64,000 nt of DNA, taken from contig UEGR01000007.1 in NCBI GenBank assembly GCA_900465685.1, positions 434,001 through 498,000 on the forward strand, given 5' to 3'. Each line of letters begins with the position of its first letter. Position 1 is the stretch's first letter. Source of the DNA: Hyphomicrobiales bacterium (GTDB lineage Bacteria; Pseudomonadota; Alphaproteobacteria; Rhizobiales; Rhizobiaceae). The notes beneath the pieces were generated by a model. That model was not told the DNA's origin, made no database searches, and saw only the letters and a program-made list of their open reading frames with translations. Shown here piece by piece: positions 19,127-29,079 of the stretch. The translations under genes were made by a program, and so were the position numbers.

Positions 19127-19741
19127 CTAATTCGAATCCGTTGCGCTTTCACCGCGATAGCGATGCAGCAATTGCGCCCGCTTTACGAACCCGACAGCCG
19201 CCTTTCCTTCAAGCACGGCTGCATGTATCACATTTCCGCCCCCAAATGCCAAATCCATTTCTTCTCCCGTAAAAAGGGTGAAGGCAGGGATATCGGGGCC
19301 ATCAAGATGCACCACGGCGCGCCGGGCCTGATCGAGCTTGCGCACACCATCCGCTGCGGCTTCCTGCGCATGCAGCACCATGGCCGCCGTGCCCGTGCGG
19401 ATCGCCTGATCCACCTTGGTCGAGCCCGTTACCACCGCGCCAGCCTTGCGCGCCAAAGCGAGACTGCCCAGGGCGGATTTTGTCAGCAGCTGGTCTACCA
19501 GCGCGCCAAGATCATCCTGCGGCTTCACGCCTTCCTTCAGCGCCCGCGCAAAAAGCTTGCGCTTGATCGCCTCATCCACCAGACGGCGCTCGGCCTTGAC
19601 CCAGCATCCCCTGCCCGGCAGGTTTCTTTTCAAGTCCGGCACGACGGAACCGTCTGGCCCTGCAACAAAGCGGATCATGTCATCGGCAGAACCGCTTTCG
19701 CGCGTGACGATACAGGTTCTGTCATTCATATCCTGCTCCAC
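19127..19741 (-). CDS. ylxR: YlxR-type RNA-binding protein with L7Ae-like domain
   Basis: The 204-residue protein opens with the YlxR (DUF448) fold: RTCIVTRESG, MIRFVAGPDG and the GRGCWV motif. Residues from about 85 to 150 resemble an L7Ae/YlxQ-like RNA-binding domain (GSLALARKAGAVVTGSTKVDQAIR). The fusion is common in alphaproteobacteria, and location between nusA and infB is conserved. The GTG at 19741 has GGGAG in front; ATG 19729 with GGAG is an equally possible start. Confidence 0.88.
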   Translation of the reverse strand: MEQDMNDRTCIVTRESGSADDMIRFVAGPDGSVVPDLKRNLPGRGCWVKAERRLVDEAIKRKLFARALKEGVKPQDDLGALVDQLLTKSALGSLALARKAGAVVTGSTKVDQAIRTGTAAMVLHAQEAAADGVRKLDQARRAVVHLDGPDIPAFTLFTGEEMDLAFGGGNVIHAAVLEGKAAVGFVKRAQLLHRYRGESATDSN

Positions 19742-20147
19742 GCAAACTCCCGCTCTGCCGTATACGGACTTGTACTCAACTTCAAAACTGGCAACGCTTC
19801 CGCCGCATTGTTCTCAAATCGGGCGGTTTGTTACCCCGCCGGACATATCGAATGCAACGCGTGGCGCTGTACCAGAGCCGGGGCCTCGCCACAACCCGAA
19901 ACGTCGCGGAAAGCCCACTGAAACCCGATCTGCCTTACCGAATCTGGTAAATGAGACCCGTTTTCGGCATCGCATCAATTGTTGGAGCGGTTTCAATTTC
20001 ATTGAACCGCTCCCTTGTTTGTCTTTCCGCATCTCCGGGCGCAAAACCGCTTCGCACTTTTGCTGGAGATGCTCAAGGCCGCACAGCTTACTCCTGAATT
20101 GCTTCAGACGTAAGAACCCGTGCGGCCCCAGAACTTCTCAGCGCTTC
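19742..20147. other. nusA-ylxR intergenic region
   Basis: This 406-base region has no supported gene. At 19984-20074 it contains a truncated repeat related to the 105-base elements. Because the neighbouring genes are normally tightly packed, the gap may be partly explained by repeat insertion. Confidence 0.55.
19984..20074. repeat. Shortened Bru-RS-like palindromic repeat
   Basis: GGAGCGGTTTCAATTTCATTGAACCGCTCC forms a stem at the left end; the right end is GCACTTTTGCTGGAGATGCTC, matching the right end of the element at 10236-10386. The middle block is divergent. Confidence 0.55.
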
Positions 20148-21773
20148 TTACGAAGCAGCTTCTTCTTCACCGGCTTCAGCCTCGACTTCCGCTTCGGCTT
20201 CTTCCTGAGCGGCAGCTGCCAGCTCTTCTTCCGTGATCCAGCCAGCCTTGAGGCGGGCAGTCAGGATCATCTGTTCGGCATCGACGCGCGAAACATCGAA
20301 AGACGAGAGAATGCCGCTATGGGTGACGGTGTCGCCATCCTTGCGCTCACGCCAGCCGACGAGGTCATCAACAGCGTAACCGGCAAAGTCTTCGATCGAC
20401 TTCACACCGTCTTCACCGACGGCAACCAGCATGGCGGTCGTCAGGTTCGGCAGTTCGCGAAGTTCGTCTTCGACGCCCAGTTCCTTGCGGCGCGCATCCA
20501 GTTCACCTTCGAGGCGATCCAGATATTCACGAGCACGCTGCTGGATTTCAGAAGCCGTATCGTCATCGAAACCATCGATGGATGCAATTTCACCCGGCTC
20601 GACATAAGCCAGTTCTTCAATCGAGGCGAAGCCTTCGGAAGCAAGAACCTGACCGACCATTTCGTCGACGTCCAGGGCTTCCATGAACAGGTTCGAACGC
20701 TCGGTGAATTCCTTCTGACGACGTTCGGACTCTTCGTCCTCCGTCAGAATGTCGATGTCCCAACCGGTGAGCTGCGATGCGAGGCGGACATTCTGGCCGC
20801 GACGACCGATCGCTAGTGATAGTTGGTCATTCGGGACGACAACTTCAATACGTTCCGCATCTTCATCGAGAACAACCTTGGCAACTTCAGCAGGCTGAAG
20901 CGCGTTGACGATGAAGGAAGCCGCATCCGGCGACCACGGAATGATGTCGATCTTTTCGCCCTGAAGTTCGGCAACAACTGCCTGAACACGCGAACCGCGC
21001 ATACCAACGCAGGCGCCGACCGGGTCGATGGACGCATCGCGCGAAACCACTGCGATCTTGGCGCGCGAACCCGGATCACGGGCTACCGACTTGATCTCGA
21101 TAATGCCGTCGTAGATTTCCGGCACTTCCATGGTGAAGAGCTTCGCCATGAACTGCGGATGGGTGCGCGACAGGAAAATCTGCGGGCCGCGCTGTTCACG
21201 ACGCACGTCGTAAACATAGGCGCGGATACGGTCGCCATAACGGAAAGCTTCACGCGGGATCAGTTCGTCGCGGCGCACGATGGCTTCGCCACGACCCAGA
21301 TCGACGATCACATTGCCGTATTCGACGCGCTTCACGGTGCCGTTGACGATTTCGCCAACGCGATCCTTGTATTCGTCATACTGGCGGTCACGCTCGGCTT
21401 CGCGCACTTTCTGCACGATGACCTGCTTGGCCGACTGGGCAGCGATACGGCCGAAATCCATTGGCGGCAGCTGATCAGCAATGAAGTCGCCGATCTGCGC
21501 ATCCGGGTTGCGGTCACGTGCGGTGAACAGCGAAATCTGCGTGGCGTAGTCTTCGACATTCTCAACCACTTCGAGCAGACGCTGAAGCTTGATCTCGCCC
21601 GACTTCGCATTGATGTCGGCGCGGATGTTGCTTTCCTGACCATAACGCGAACGCGCTGCCTTCTGGATCGCATCGGCCATGGCCGCAAGAACGATCTCGC
21701 GGTCAATCGACTTCTCGCGTGCGACCGCATCGGCGATCTGCAGAAGCTCCAGCCTGTTAGCACTGACTGCCAT
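20148..21773 (-). CDS. nusA: Transcription termination/antitermination factor NusA
   Basis: The 541-residue RNA polymerase-binding protein shows the N-terminal domain, the S1 domain near 135-200 ([21 protein letters not shown]), two KH domains ([27 protein letters not shown] and [17 protein letters not shown]), and two helix-hairpin-helix acidic repeats at the C terminus, ending in a glutamate-rich tail. It controls pausing, termination and rRNA antitermination. It lies between rimP and ylxR, the standard order. Confidence 0.97.
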   Translation of the reverse strand: MAVSANRLELLQIADAVAREKSIDREIVLAAMADAIQKAARSRYGQESNIRADINAKSGEIKLQRLLEVVENVEDYATQISLFTARDRNPDAQIGDFIADQLPPMDFGRIAAQSAKQVIVQKVREAERDRQYDEYKDRVGEIVNGTVKRVEYGNVIVDLGRGEAIVRRDELIPREAFRYGDRIRAYVYDVRREQRGPQIFLSRTHPQFMAKLFTMEVPEIYDGIIEIKSVARDPGSRAKIAVVSRDASIDPVGACVGMRGSRVQAVVAELQGEKIDIIPWSPDAASFIVNALQPAEVAKVVLDEDAERIEVVVPNDQLSLAIGRRGQNVRLASQLTGWDIDILTEDEESERRQKEFTERSNLFMEALDVDEMVGQVLASEGFASIEELAYVEPGEIASIDGFDDDTASEIQQRAREYLDRLEGELDARRKELGVEDELRELPNLTTAMLVAVGEDGVKSIEDFAGYAVDDLVGWRERKDGDTVTHSGILSSFDVSRVDAEQMILTARLKAGWITEEELAAAAQEEAEAEVEAEAGEEEAAS

Positions 21774-21839
21774 AGGTCTCTCCTTGGTGTCGCACCCGGC
21801 TTCTCCTTGCGCCGAATGCCTGAAACTTGTTTCGTCGGC

Positions 21840-22511
21840 TTATTTCTCTTCAGCCGTATCTTCTGTCGTCGCTTCTTCCGGCGCATCGCCCAGATCGGCT
21901 CCCAAATCGTCTCCAGGAATGCGGCCTTCGCGAAGGGCCTTGTCCTTGCGCAGCGCATCGCGGATCAGATCGTCGGTCAGGACCAGACGCGCATCCGAAA
22001 TCACGTCGAAGGGAATGCGCACGACCGGTTCGTTGCCGTAAGACACCTGATCGCTTTCGATCACGACTGTCTCGGCATCGCCCAGCACGATACGACCGCG
22101 GAACTTCTTGCGGCCTTCATGCACGATGGAGGTTTCCACCTTGGCAATATGGCCTGCCCAATCGGCGAAATCCGACTTGCGCACCAGCGGGCGATCGATG
22201 CCCGGCGACGAAATTTCCAGATGATACTTGCCGCTGATCGGGTCCTCGACATCGAGCACCGGCGCGACGGTGCGGCTGACCAGCTCGCAATCGTCAACGG
22301 TCATCGTGCCGTCGGGACGTTCGGCCATGATCTGCAAGGTCTGGCCGTTGAGACCGGAAAGACGCACGCGCACAAGACGAAAGCCCAGCGTATTGAGCAC
22401 TGGCTCAATAATGCCTGCCACTTTCGCATCGATGCCCGTTTCGCGAATGATGCGCTCATCCACAGCCACTTCCGGCGTCTCTGCTTCGTTTGCCTGAACC
22501 TGTTCCGTCAA
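21840..22511 (-). CDS. rimP: Ribosome maturation factor RimP
   Basis: The 223-residue protein matures the 30S subunit. Its N-terminal alpha/beta domain has [11 protein letters not shown] and the C-terminal SH3-like domain begins after [12 protein letters not shown], the family signature. TTG 22511 (TTG ACG GAA CAG) was chosen: GAGAGG lies upstream and family proteins begin TEQVQANE. The frame stays open for 33 codons further, but that part is the leader hairpin. A longer acidic tail than in E. coli is present. The promoter and attenuator-like hairpin lie upstream. Confidence 0.9.
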   Translation of the reverse strand: MTEQVQANEAETPEVAVDERIIRETGIDAKVAGIIEPVLNTLGFRLVRVRLSGLNGQTLQIMAERPDGTMTVDDCELVSRTVAPVLDVEDPISGKYHLEISSPGIDRPLVRKSDFADWAGHIAKVETSIVHEGRKKFRGRIVLGDAETVVIESDQVSYGNEPVVRIPFDVISDARLVLTDDLIRDALRKDKALREGRIPGDDLGADLGDAPEEATTEDTAEEK

Positions 22512-22564
22512 CTCTAAACCTCTCAAAGGGGTCGAAAAACCTCTGTTTCCTAGGTCTAAGTAAC

Positions 22565-22596
22565 AAAAAAGAGCGGGACCGGACGGACCCACTCTT
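22565..22596 (-). terminator. Attenuator-like hairpin in the rimP leader
   Basis: On the minus strand AGAGTGGG...CC pairs with GG...CCCGCTCT (one G-T wobble and one bulge pair) around a four-base loop, followed by TTTTTT. It stands between the putative promoter and the TTG start of rimP, so it would stop transcription of the whole nusA-infB unit unless bypassed. Confidence 0.7.
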
Positions 22597-22622
22597 GTTC
22601 GTTCGACCAAGAATTTGAGAGT

Positions 22623-22663
22623 TATATACCAGCGGAAGCGGATTTTTTCAAGTCCCGCTTCCG
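22623..22663 (-). promoter_or_regulatory. rimP promoter with inverted repeat over the -35 box
   Basis: On the minus strand TTGAAA (22646-22651) and TATATA (22623-22628) are separated by 17 bases, close to the sigma-70 consensus. CGGAAGCGG at 22655-22663 and its complement at 22633-22641 form an inverted repeat centred on the -35 box, a possible operator. Confidence 0.65.
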
Positions 22664-22768
22664 TAGAGCATTTCCAGCAAAAATGCGCAGCAGTTTTGCG
22701 TAGGATAATGCTTAAAAACAGATAGATAGAGCAGCTCCACGATGCCGTTTTGATCGGACTGCTCTAGA
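22664..22768. repeat. 105-base Bru-RS-like palindromic repeat
   Basis: Exactly 105 bases from TAGAGCATTTCCAGC to GACTGCTCTA. It shares blocks GCGTAGGATAATGC and AGATAGATAGAGC with the reverse complement of 10236-10386. It fills most of the gap between trmB and the rimP promoter. Confidence 0.7.
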
Positions 22769-22771
22769 AAT

Positions 22772-23473
22772 TCAACGCCTGATAAATGTCAGATAGGCAG
22801 CCTTGCGGCCCTCGCGGAAGGCCTTGGCCTCATAACGCGTGCCCGGCCAACCTTCATAGGCGTCATTCCAGTCCGACGGTCCTTCCGCCTGCCAGTCAAA
22901 AGCATCGTGACGACGGCAATGCTGTAGCGTCCAGTTCACATAATGCTCGATATCCGAAGCGAAGCGGAATTTTGCGCCGGGTTTCAAAACGCGGGCGAAG
23001 CGATCCAGATTGGCATCGCTGACAAAACGGCGCTTCCAATGGCGACGCTTGTGCCAAGGGTCAGGATAGAACAGGTCGATACCGGACAAAGAGGCATCCG
23101 GCAGCCAGTCGAGAACCGCCGTCGCGTCTTCATCGTAAAGCCGCATATTGGGACGCGGCTCCTGATCGAGCGCCGCCAGCATTTTGGCCATACCATTAAC
23201 GAAAGGCTCGACGCCGATGAAACCCGTCTGCGGATAGCGGCCCGTTTCATGATGCAGATGTTCGCCGCCGCCAAAGCCGATTTCCATGCGCACGGCGTCA
23301 ACCGGCACAGGGAACAGCGCGCGCAGATCCTGCGGGGCAGGCTTGGCGAGGTCGATCTTCAGCTCGGGCAGCAGCTCCTCGAACAGGTTCCGCTGATGGC
23401 TGCGCAGCGGCTTGCCGTGACGACGGCCAAAAAAGTTTCCGGCACCGCGCAGAGGATGGGTTTCTTCTGTCAT
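22772..23473 (-). CDS. trmB: tRNA (guanine-46-N7)-methyltransferase TrmB
   Basis: The 233-residue SAM-dependent enzyme modifies guanine 46 in the tRNA variable loop. It carries the TrmB signature: [10 protein letters not shown] for SAM binding, [18 protein letters not shown] with the conserved PDPW-K motif, and [12 protein letters not shown] near the C terminus. The length is normal. It is separated from metK by that gene's terminator and followed by the 105-base repeat. Confidence 0.96.
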   Translation of the reverse strand: MTEETHPLRGAGNFFGRRHGKPLRSHQRNLFEELLPELKIDLAKPAPQDLRALFPVPVDAVRMEIGFGGGEHLHHETGRYPQTGFIGVEPFVNGMAKMLAALDQEPRPNMRLYDEDATAVLDWLPDASLSGIDLFYPDPWHKRRHWKRRFVSDANLDRFARVLKPGAKFRFASDIEHYVNWTLQHCRRHDAFDWQAEGPSDWNDAYEGWPGTRYEAKAFREGRKAAYLTFIRR

Positions 23474-23515
23474 GTTTTATCCGTCGGCCTGCAAATGCAG
23501 CTTAACAACACAAAC

Positions 23516-23544
23516 AGAGAGCGCGATTTGAAATCGCGCTCTCT
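23516..23544 (-). terminator. Terminator of metK
   Basis: AGAGAGCGCGATTT and AAATCGCGCTCTCT make a perfect 14-pair stem with a single-base loop. The minus-strand tail is T-rich (TGTTTGTGTTGTT). Confidence 0.75.
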
Positions 23545-23634
23545 GAAATTTGCCCGGACACATAACGCCAAGCGATCTGTGATGCAACTTTTGGTCTCGT
23601 TGTACGCCCAAAAGGACGCACAACGCTCCAAGAT

Positions 23635-24897
23635 TTAGGCAACAGATGCCTTCAATGCCTTGGTAAGATCGGTCTTCTCCCAGGAGAAAGAACCGTCACG
23701 GCCCGGCTTGCGGCCAAAATGACCGTAAGACGAGGTCTTGGCATAGATCGGCTTGTTGAGATCGAGATGCTTGCGGATACCGGTCGGCGACAGGTCCATC
23801 ACTTCACGCAGCGCTTCTTCAACAGCGGCTTCCGCAACCTTGCCCGTACCGTGCAGATCGACATAGACCGAAAGCGGCTGTGCAACGCCAATAGCGTAGG
23901 AAAGCTGGATCGTGCAGCGGTCGGCAAGATTAGCCGCCACGACATTCTTGGCCAGATAACGCGCAGCATAAGCAGCCGAACGGTCGACCTTGGTCGTGTC
24001 CTTGCCGGAGAATGCGCCGCCGCCATGCGGAGCCGCACCGCCATAGGTGTCGACAATGATCTTGCGGCCGGTCAGGCCTGCGTCACCGTCCGGGCCGCCA
24101 ATGACGAATTTGCCGGTCGGGTTGATGTACCAGTTGCAGGTGGCTGCAATCGGCAGCTCGCCCAGCGCATCACGGATATAAGGCTCGACAACCGAGCGAA
24201 CCTTCTTGGAATCCCAGCTGGCATCCAGATGCTGCGTCGAGAGCACGATCTGCGTAACTTCAGCAGCCTTGCCGTTTTCGTAACGCACCGTAACCTGGCT
24301 CTTGGCGTCCGGGCCAAGCTTGCCCGCATCGCCTTCGCCCTTATGGCGCGCTTCGGACAGCTTTTCGAGAATCTTATGCGAGTAATAGATCGGGGCAGGC
24401 ATCAGATCCGGGGTTTCGCGGCAAGCATAGCCGAACATGATGCCCTGATCGCCAGCACCTTCTTCGCCCTGACGGTCGGCAGCATTGTCCACGCCCTGCG
24501 CGATATCGGCAGACTGCGGATGCAGAAGCACGTCGATCTTCACCGTCTTCCAGTGAAAGCCGTCCTGTTCGTAGCCGATTTCACGGATCGCCTTGCGCGC
24601 TGCCGAACGGAAGCGGGCAGGATTGATCAGCGGATGGCCAGCGGCATCCTTGGCGATCGAGCCGTCCTTGTTCTTCTTCAGGAAAGTCTCCGGTACGCGC
24701 ACTTCGCCGGCAATCACCACGCGATTGGTGGTGGCAAGCGTTTCGCAGGCAACACGGACAGACCACGGATCCACGCCAGAACGACGGGCTTCCTTGTAGA
24801 TCATGTCGACGATTTCATCGGAGATGCGGTCGCAAACCTTGTCCGGGTGTCCTTCAGACACAGATTCGCTGGTGAAGAGATAAGAACTGCGCGACAC
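23635..24897 (-). CDS. metK: S-adenosylmethionine synthetase
   Basis: The 420-residue enzyme makes SAM from methionine and ATP. The ATP motif [12 protein letters not shown], the loop [19 protein letters not shown] and the [11 protein letters not shown] motif are all intact. GTG 24897 (GTG TCG CGC AGT) was chosen because family members start [19 protein letters not shown] and GAGGGG precedes it; the frame extends 17 codons further. About 420 residues is normal for Brucellaceae. Upstream is a leader with two hairpins and a sigma-70 promoter. Confidence 0.96.
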   Translation of the reverse strand: MSRSSYLFTSESVSEGHPDKVCDRISDEIVDMIYKEARRSGVDPWSVRVACETLATTNRVVIAGEVRVPETFLKKNKDGSIAKDAAGHPLINPARFRSAARKAIREIGYEQDGFHWKTVKIDVLLHPQSADIAQGVDNAADRQGEEGAGDQGIMFGYACRETPDLMPAPIYYSHKILEKLSEARHKGEGDAGKLGPDAKSQVTVRYENGKAAEVTQIVLSTQHLDASWDSKKVRSVVEPYIRDALGELPIAATCNWYINPTGKFVIGGPDGDAGLTGRKIIVDTYGGAAPHGGGAFSGKDTTKVDRSAAYAARYLAKNVVAANLADRCTIQLSYAIGVAQPLSVYVDLHGTGKVAEAAVEEALREVMDLSPTGIRKHLDLNKPIYAKTSSYGHFGRKPGRDGSFSWEKTDLTKALKASVA

Positions 24898-24921
24898 GGG
24901 TAACCCCTCTTGAAAATCCAA

Positions 24922-25010
24922 CGGAGAACATCTCCGCCTAGGAAACACAGTAGCGCCCGGAACTTTCCGGGCGCGTCAAAGTGTTAGCGAAGTTAGGATC
25001 AAACCGTCAA
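24922..25010 (-). promoter_or_regulatory. metK promoter and leader hairpins
   Basis: TTGACG at 25005-25010 and GCTAAC at 24983-24988 are 16 bases apart on the minus strand. The expected start of transcription is close to a hairpin GCGCCCGGAA/TTCCGGGCGC (24953-24974), so the mRNA would begin with it. A second hairpin CGGAGA/TCTCCG lies at 24922-24936. I do not recognise a known SAM riboswitch. Confidence 0.5.
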
Positions 25011-25131
25011 TGCATTTTCGTATCGCGACGGGACGCAGCCGGAAAAATTCATTCCCAAAACCGCAAAGCCTACGCCAAAAGGGGAAAAAGGCGAATAAAC
25101 CGCCAAAATGCAGGGGGTAACAGTGGGTTGC

Positions 25132-25545
25132 TTACTCGGCGTCTGCTGCGAGCGACTTCACCAGATCGATGATTTTCCGGCGTACTTTCGGATCTGAAAT
25201 CTTCGTGAACGCGCGGGTGAGCTGAACGCCTTCGTTGGAATTCAGGAAATCGACCACATAGGTTGCTTCATTGTCTTCCGCAAAACCTTCCTGGCCGACA
25301 GGGTTCGATCCCGGTGCATCTTCGAAGAAAAAGGAAACCGGAACATTGAGAATGGCCGAGATCGCCTGAAGGCGGCTGGCGCCGACGCGATTGGTGCCCT
25401 TCTCGTATTTTTGAATCTGCTGAAACGTGATGCCCAGATTCTCGCCGAGCTTTTCTTGACTGAGGCCCAGCATGTTGCGGCGGAGACGAATGCGGCTGCC
25501 GACATGTACGTCGATTGGGTTGGGCTTCTTTTTATTCTCAATCAT
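25132..25545 (-). CDS. XRE-family transcriptional regulator (PraR/PhrR-like)
   Basis: The 137-residue protein has a helix-turn-helix of the Cro/C1 type (VGSRIRLRRNMLGLSQEKLGENLGITFQQIQKYEKGTNRVGASRL, residues 16-60) and a short C-terminal region ending in KIIDLVKSLAADAE. This layout is found in rhizobial PraR/PhrR regulators of acid response, quorum sensing and surface attachment; I infer membership but not function. It lies between lnt and metK on the same strand. Confidence 0.85.
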   Translation of the reverse strand: MIENKKKPNPIDVHVGSRIRLRRNMLGLSQEKLGENLGITFQQIQKYEKGTNRVGASRLQAISAILNVPVSFFFEDAPGSNPVGQEGFAEDNEATYVVDFLNSNEGVQLTRAFTKISDPKVRRKIIDLVKSLAADAE

Positions 25546-25703
25546 ACAGCTGTCACTCCTCGCGGCTGCGAGCTTTCATTCATGTACTGTTCATCTGAAC
25601 AGGGATAACATCACGTTGTGGGAGGTAGTCTGACGCGTTTCGCACGACTTCGCACGTGGGAACCGTCACCGCGCCGGTATAACATCTTAACAAAATTGCC
25701 GTG

Positions 25704-27326
25704 TCAATGAAAACGCCTACGGAATGACACCCTGAAAGCAGCGTTGACAAAGAGTAAGGTTAACAGGATCGATATCGTCTGTTTCGATCCGGGAGCGGTG
25801 CCCCAAAATGGAGCACGAGCTGACGGTAGGGAAGCATCAACCACCCCGACGACGTCCAGCGCCAGCCCTTCAGTGATTCGACCGTAGGAATCCGTTACCG
25901 CCGAAAGGCCGTTATTGGCCGCGCGCACCAGCGGTAAGCCCTGCTCCACCGCACGAACCTGCGCCTGCCTGAAATGTTGGTAAGGCCCCGGCGTGTCACC
26001 ATACCAGCCATCATTCGTGACATTGACAATGGCATTGGGGACCACGGCATTGGGAGCGCCTGCTTGCGAGCCAGAAAAACCAAGCTCGTCCGGGAAAATC
26101 GCTTCGTAGCAAATAAGCGGCAGGAAAGTCTGGCCCGGCCGGACATTCAAAAGACGCCGCGAGGAACCGGCGGTAAAGCCACCGGGCATTTCCACCACTT
26201 CCTGAAGCCCCAGACCACGCAGAAAGGTTTCGAACGGCAGATATTCGCCGAACGGAACAAGATGCACCTTGTCGGCAGCATCCGTAATCTCGCCCCGATC
26301 ATTGATCGTATAGATGGAATTATAATAACGCGGCTCGCCATTGCCTGCCGCCTTCTCTTCGCGCACGGCGCCGGTCAGCAGCACCTGGCCGTCCTGCAAT
26401 GTATTGCCAATCAGCGCGAGCGCGTCCGGGGTCAATGTCAGAATATAGGGCACCGCCGTTTCGGGCCAGATGATGATATCAGGCTTCGGCTTGCCGTCGG
26501 CAGGTGCTTGAGCCGTCAGGGCAATGAGCTTGTCGAAGATCGAGCGCCGTTCGGCATTGTCCCATTTCATGCTCTGTGGGATGGAGGGCTGCACAATACG
26601 GATATTGACCGTGCCCTTCTCATCACCGATGGCGGGCGCATGCGACAGGGTCCACACGCCAAAGCCGACATGGGCTGCGGCCAGAAGAATGGCCAGAACG
26701 ATACCGCTCTTTGCCAATCGTCCACCGATTAGCAATGCAGGCGATGCAAAGATGAACACAGCCAGAGCGCTCATCCCGACAAGACCGACCACGGCGACCG
26801 ATTGCATCAGCACCGGCACCGGCATGGCTGCATAGCCGATGGCATTCCATGGAAAACCGGTCAGCAGGAACGTGCGCAACCATTCCGCAAGCGCAAAACC
26901 AAAAGCGAGCGCGAAAATACGTCCTAATCCGTCGGACCAGAAGATGCGCGCGACCATGGTCGCGAAAGCGTAGAAAATCGCCAGAAAGGCAGGCAGGCCC
27001 AAAACGGCCAGCGGCAGGGCCCAGGCAAACTGGTCTGCATCAACCAGAAGGGCGGTCCCGATCCACCAGAGACCGGAGACGAAATAGCCGAAGCCGAACC
27101 ACCAGCCGACCATTGCCGCGGGCAGAACGCGACGGATCGGGCCTGCATCGGCACGCGCCAAAGCGCCGTCGATCAGCCAGACGAGGATCGGGAAGGAAAC
27201 AAAACCGGCAATGAAGAGATCGAAAGGCGGCTGGGTCAGCGTCGCGAAGGCGCCACTCAAAAAAGCGGCCAGCGCACGACGCCAGCCGCTAGAAAGAATG
27301 ATCCTGCCCGCAAGCCTTTCGATCAT
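25704..27326 (-). CDS. lnt: Apolipoprotein N-acyltransferase
   Basis: The 540-residue inner-membrane enzyme adds the third acyl chain to lipoproteins. Multiple membrane helices occupy the first 220 residues. The nitrilase-like periplasmic domain shows the catalytic Glu in IWPETAVPY, Lys in KVHLVPFGEYLPF and Cys in ICYEAIFPD. Its ATG overlaps the stop of the CBS gene by one base, so the two are coupled. Confidence 0.95.
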   Translation of the reverse strand: MIERLAGRIILSSGWRRALAAFLSGAFATLTQPPFDLFIAGFVSFPILVWLIDGALARADAGPIRRVLPAAMVGWWFGFGYFVSGLWWIGTALLVDADQFAWALPLAVLGLPAFLAIFYAFATMVARIFWSDGLGRIFALAFGFALAEWLRTFLLTGFPWNAIGYAAMPVPVLMQSVAVVGLVGMSALAVFIFASPALLIGGRLAKSGIVLAILLAAAHVGFGVWTLSHAPAIGDEKGTVNIRIVQPSIPQSMKWDNAERRSIFDKLIALTAQAPADGKPKPDIIIWPETAVPYILTLTPDALALIGNTLQDGQVLLTGAVREEKAAGNGEPRYYNSIYTINDRGEITDAADKVHLVPFGEYLPFETFLRGLGLQEVVEMPGGFTAGSSRRLLNVRPGQTFLPLICYEAIFPDELGFSGSQAGAPNAVVPNAIVNVTNDGWYGDTPGPYQHFRQAQVRAVEQGLPLVRAANNGLSAVTDSYGRITEGLALDVVGVVDASLPSARAPFWGTAPGSKQTISILLTLLFVNAAFRVSFRRRFH

Positions 27327-28441
27327 CAGGCCTCTTTGAAGGTTTCAGCGTCTTCGGCCGTGGCCGGTGACTGCTCTTCAGGCTTGGTGGTGACGACAGC
27401 GCGCTGCTGCCTGCGGCGGTCGGCAGCGGAAAGCGGCACAATGCGTACCTTCTTCACGCGGCGCGGATCGACTTCCAGCACATGGAATTCATAGCCCGGC
27501 ACGGCCTGCACGACCTCACCACGGACAGGAATCCGGCCAAGAACCGAGAATATCAGGCCGCCGACCGTGTCGACATCCTCGCCATGTTCGCCCACCTCGA
27601 AAGAGGGGCCAATCTTTGCCGCGAATTCGTCCAGATCGGCGCGCGCATCGACAACGAATACGCCATCGGCTTCCTCGGCGATCATGATTTCTTCGTCGTC
27701 ATGCTCGTCTTCAATATCGCCAACAACCATTTCGACGATGTCTTCTAGAGAGACGAGACCATCGGTGCCGCCATATTCGTCGATGACCAGCGCCATCTGG
27801 ATATGGGTTGCCTGCATGCGAGCCATCAGGCCGCTTGCCATCATCGACGGCGGCACGAACAGCACCTTGCGCATGAGGTTAAGCTCGCCAATCGTCTTGG
27901 TGAGATCAATGCGGCTCATATCGAATTTCGGCGGCGTTGCCGTCGCGGGCGTCTTGGCCGTCGTGCGGCGGCGCGTTTTCTGGCGCGCCTGACGCGTGAT
28001 GAAATTCAGAACATCGCGGATATGGATCATGCCACGCGGATCATCCAGCGTTTCGGCATAGACCGGCATACGGGAGTGACCGGATTCCTCAAAGAGTTCC
28101 AGCACTTCCCAGAGCGGTGTGGAAATTTCCACCGCCTCGACATCCGCACGCGGAATCATCACGTCTTCGACGCGAATTTCACGCAGGCGCAGGATGTTAT
28201 GCAGCATCGCCTTTTCTTCGGGCGAGAATGCGGAATCCTGTTCGCTCGTCGTACTGGACAGGGCATCGGCCAAATCTTCACGCAAGGAAGATTGCTGTCG
28301 CGAGCGGATGAAAGGGAAAATATTTGACAGAAGGGAGCGCTTTTCGGCCGCTACAGGCCGCTGCGTACTTTGCCCTTCGGCGTCTTGGGTCTCGCTGCGA
28401 TTCTCGCCAGCGGACGGAGGTTGTGAGGTTTGATCAGCCAT
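27326..28441 (-). CDS. CBS-domain protein of the CorC/hemolysin family
   Basis: The 371-residue protein has a tandem CBS pair (VMIPRADVEAVEI...MPVYAETLDDPRGMIHIRDVL and MQATHIQMALVIDEYGGTDGLVSLEDIVE) followed by a CorC_HlyC transporter-associated domain near the C terminus. It lacks the DUF21 membrane domain, as does CorC, which supports Mg/Co efflux. ATG 28441 was chosen over a TTG at 28447. It begins two bases after ybeY stops and is coupled to lnt. Confidence 0.9.
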   Translation of the reverse strand: MADQTSQPPSAGENRSETQDAEGQSTQRPVAAEKRSLLSNIFPFIRSRQQSSLREDLADALSSTTSEQDSAFSPEEKAMLHNILRLREIRVEDVMIPRADVEAVEISTPLWEVLELFEESGHSRMPVYAETLDDPRGMIHIRDVLNFITRQARQKTRRRTTAKTPATATPPKFDMSRIDLTKTIGELNLMRKVLFVPPSMMASGLMARMQATHIQMALVIDEYGGTDGLVSLEDIVEMVVGDIEDEHDDEEIMIAEEADGVFVVDARADLDEFAAKIGPSFEVGEHGEDVDTVGGLIFSVLGRIPVRGEVVQAVPGYEFHVLEVDPRRVKKVRIVPLSAADRRRQQRAVVTTKPEEQSPATAEDAETFKEA

Positions 28442-28443
28442 GG

Positions 28444-28950
28444 TCAATCGTTGTTAATGGTCTCTTCGGATACAGCATAAGGGTCGGGGATGGCAATAGC
28501 ATGAAGAATTTCGCGCTCGCGGCGCTCCATTTCTTCTGCTTCCTCGTCGGTTTCATGATCGTATCCCAAAAGATGCAGGAATCCATGCACGACAAGGTGT
28601 GAGAGGTGATGGTCGAGAGGCTTGCCTTCTTCAACCACTTCACGCTCTACGGTTTCGCGAGCGATAACGATATCGCCCAGCATCGGTCCCGGCTGGGCTC
28701 CGGCCTTGACGGGAAAAGCAGGAAACGACAACACATTGGTGGGCTTGTCCTTGCCGCGCCATTCGGCGTTCAGCTCCTGAATAGACGCATCGTCGGTAAA
28801 GACGACGCTCAATTCGCTGTCGGCATTCTTGAGGCCAAGATTGGCCCATGCCGCCTCGACAGACTTTCTGACAAGTCCTTCAAGTGTTGTTTCATCCGGC
28901 CAGTTGCCGGCTTCGATTGCTATATCGATATGGATCGCGTTGTCTGACAC
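28444..28950 (-). CDS. ybeY: Endoribonuclease / rRNA maturation factor YbeY
   Basis: The 168-residue metalloprotein has the zinc motif H-x3-H-x5-H in [11 protein letters not shown], followed by the acidic [10 protein letters not shown]. YbeY processes 16S rRNA 3' ends and assists ribosome quality control. The start used here is GTG 28950, with only a weak upstream GGGGAAG. phoH precedes it and the CBS gene follows it, the classic phoH-ybeY-corC-lnt order. Confidence 0.94.
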   Translation of the reverse strand: MSDNAIHIDIAIEAGNWPDETTLEGLVRKSVEAAWANLGLKNADSELSVVFTDDASIQELNAEWRGKDKPTNVLSFPAFPVKAGAQPGPMLGDIVIARETVEREVVEEGKPLDHHLSHLVVHGFLHLLGYDHETDEEAEEMERREREILHAIAIPDPYAVSEETINND

Positions 28951-29009
28951 GTTCTGCGACGGCTTCCCCTGACAGCAAGCCGCTTCGTCCTTTCAGTTGT
29001 TCGAAAGCC

Positions 29010-29041
29010 GTCTGCCCCAAAAAGGCAGACAGCATTTTTTA
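29010..29041 (+). other. Terminator-like hairpin between phoH and ybeY on the opposite strand
   Basis: GTCTGCC and GGCAGAC pair around a seven-base loop and are followed by a T run on the plus strand, though both flanking genes are on the minus strand. It could stop antisense transcription or serve as an RNA processing site. Confidence 0.4.
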
Positions 29042-29079
29042 GATCGTCATTCTGACGACCAATTACAAGTCCTTGGCCC

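Noticed and set aside
24898-25131. SAM riboswitch upstream of metK
   Set aside because: I could not find the conserved core or pseudoknot of SAM-I, SAM-II or SAM/SAH types; only simple hairpins are visible.
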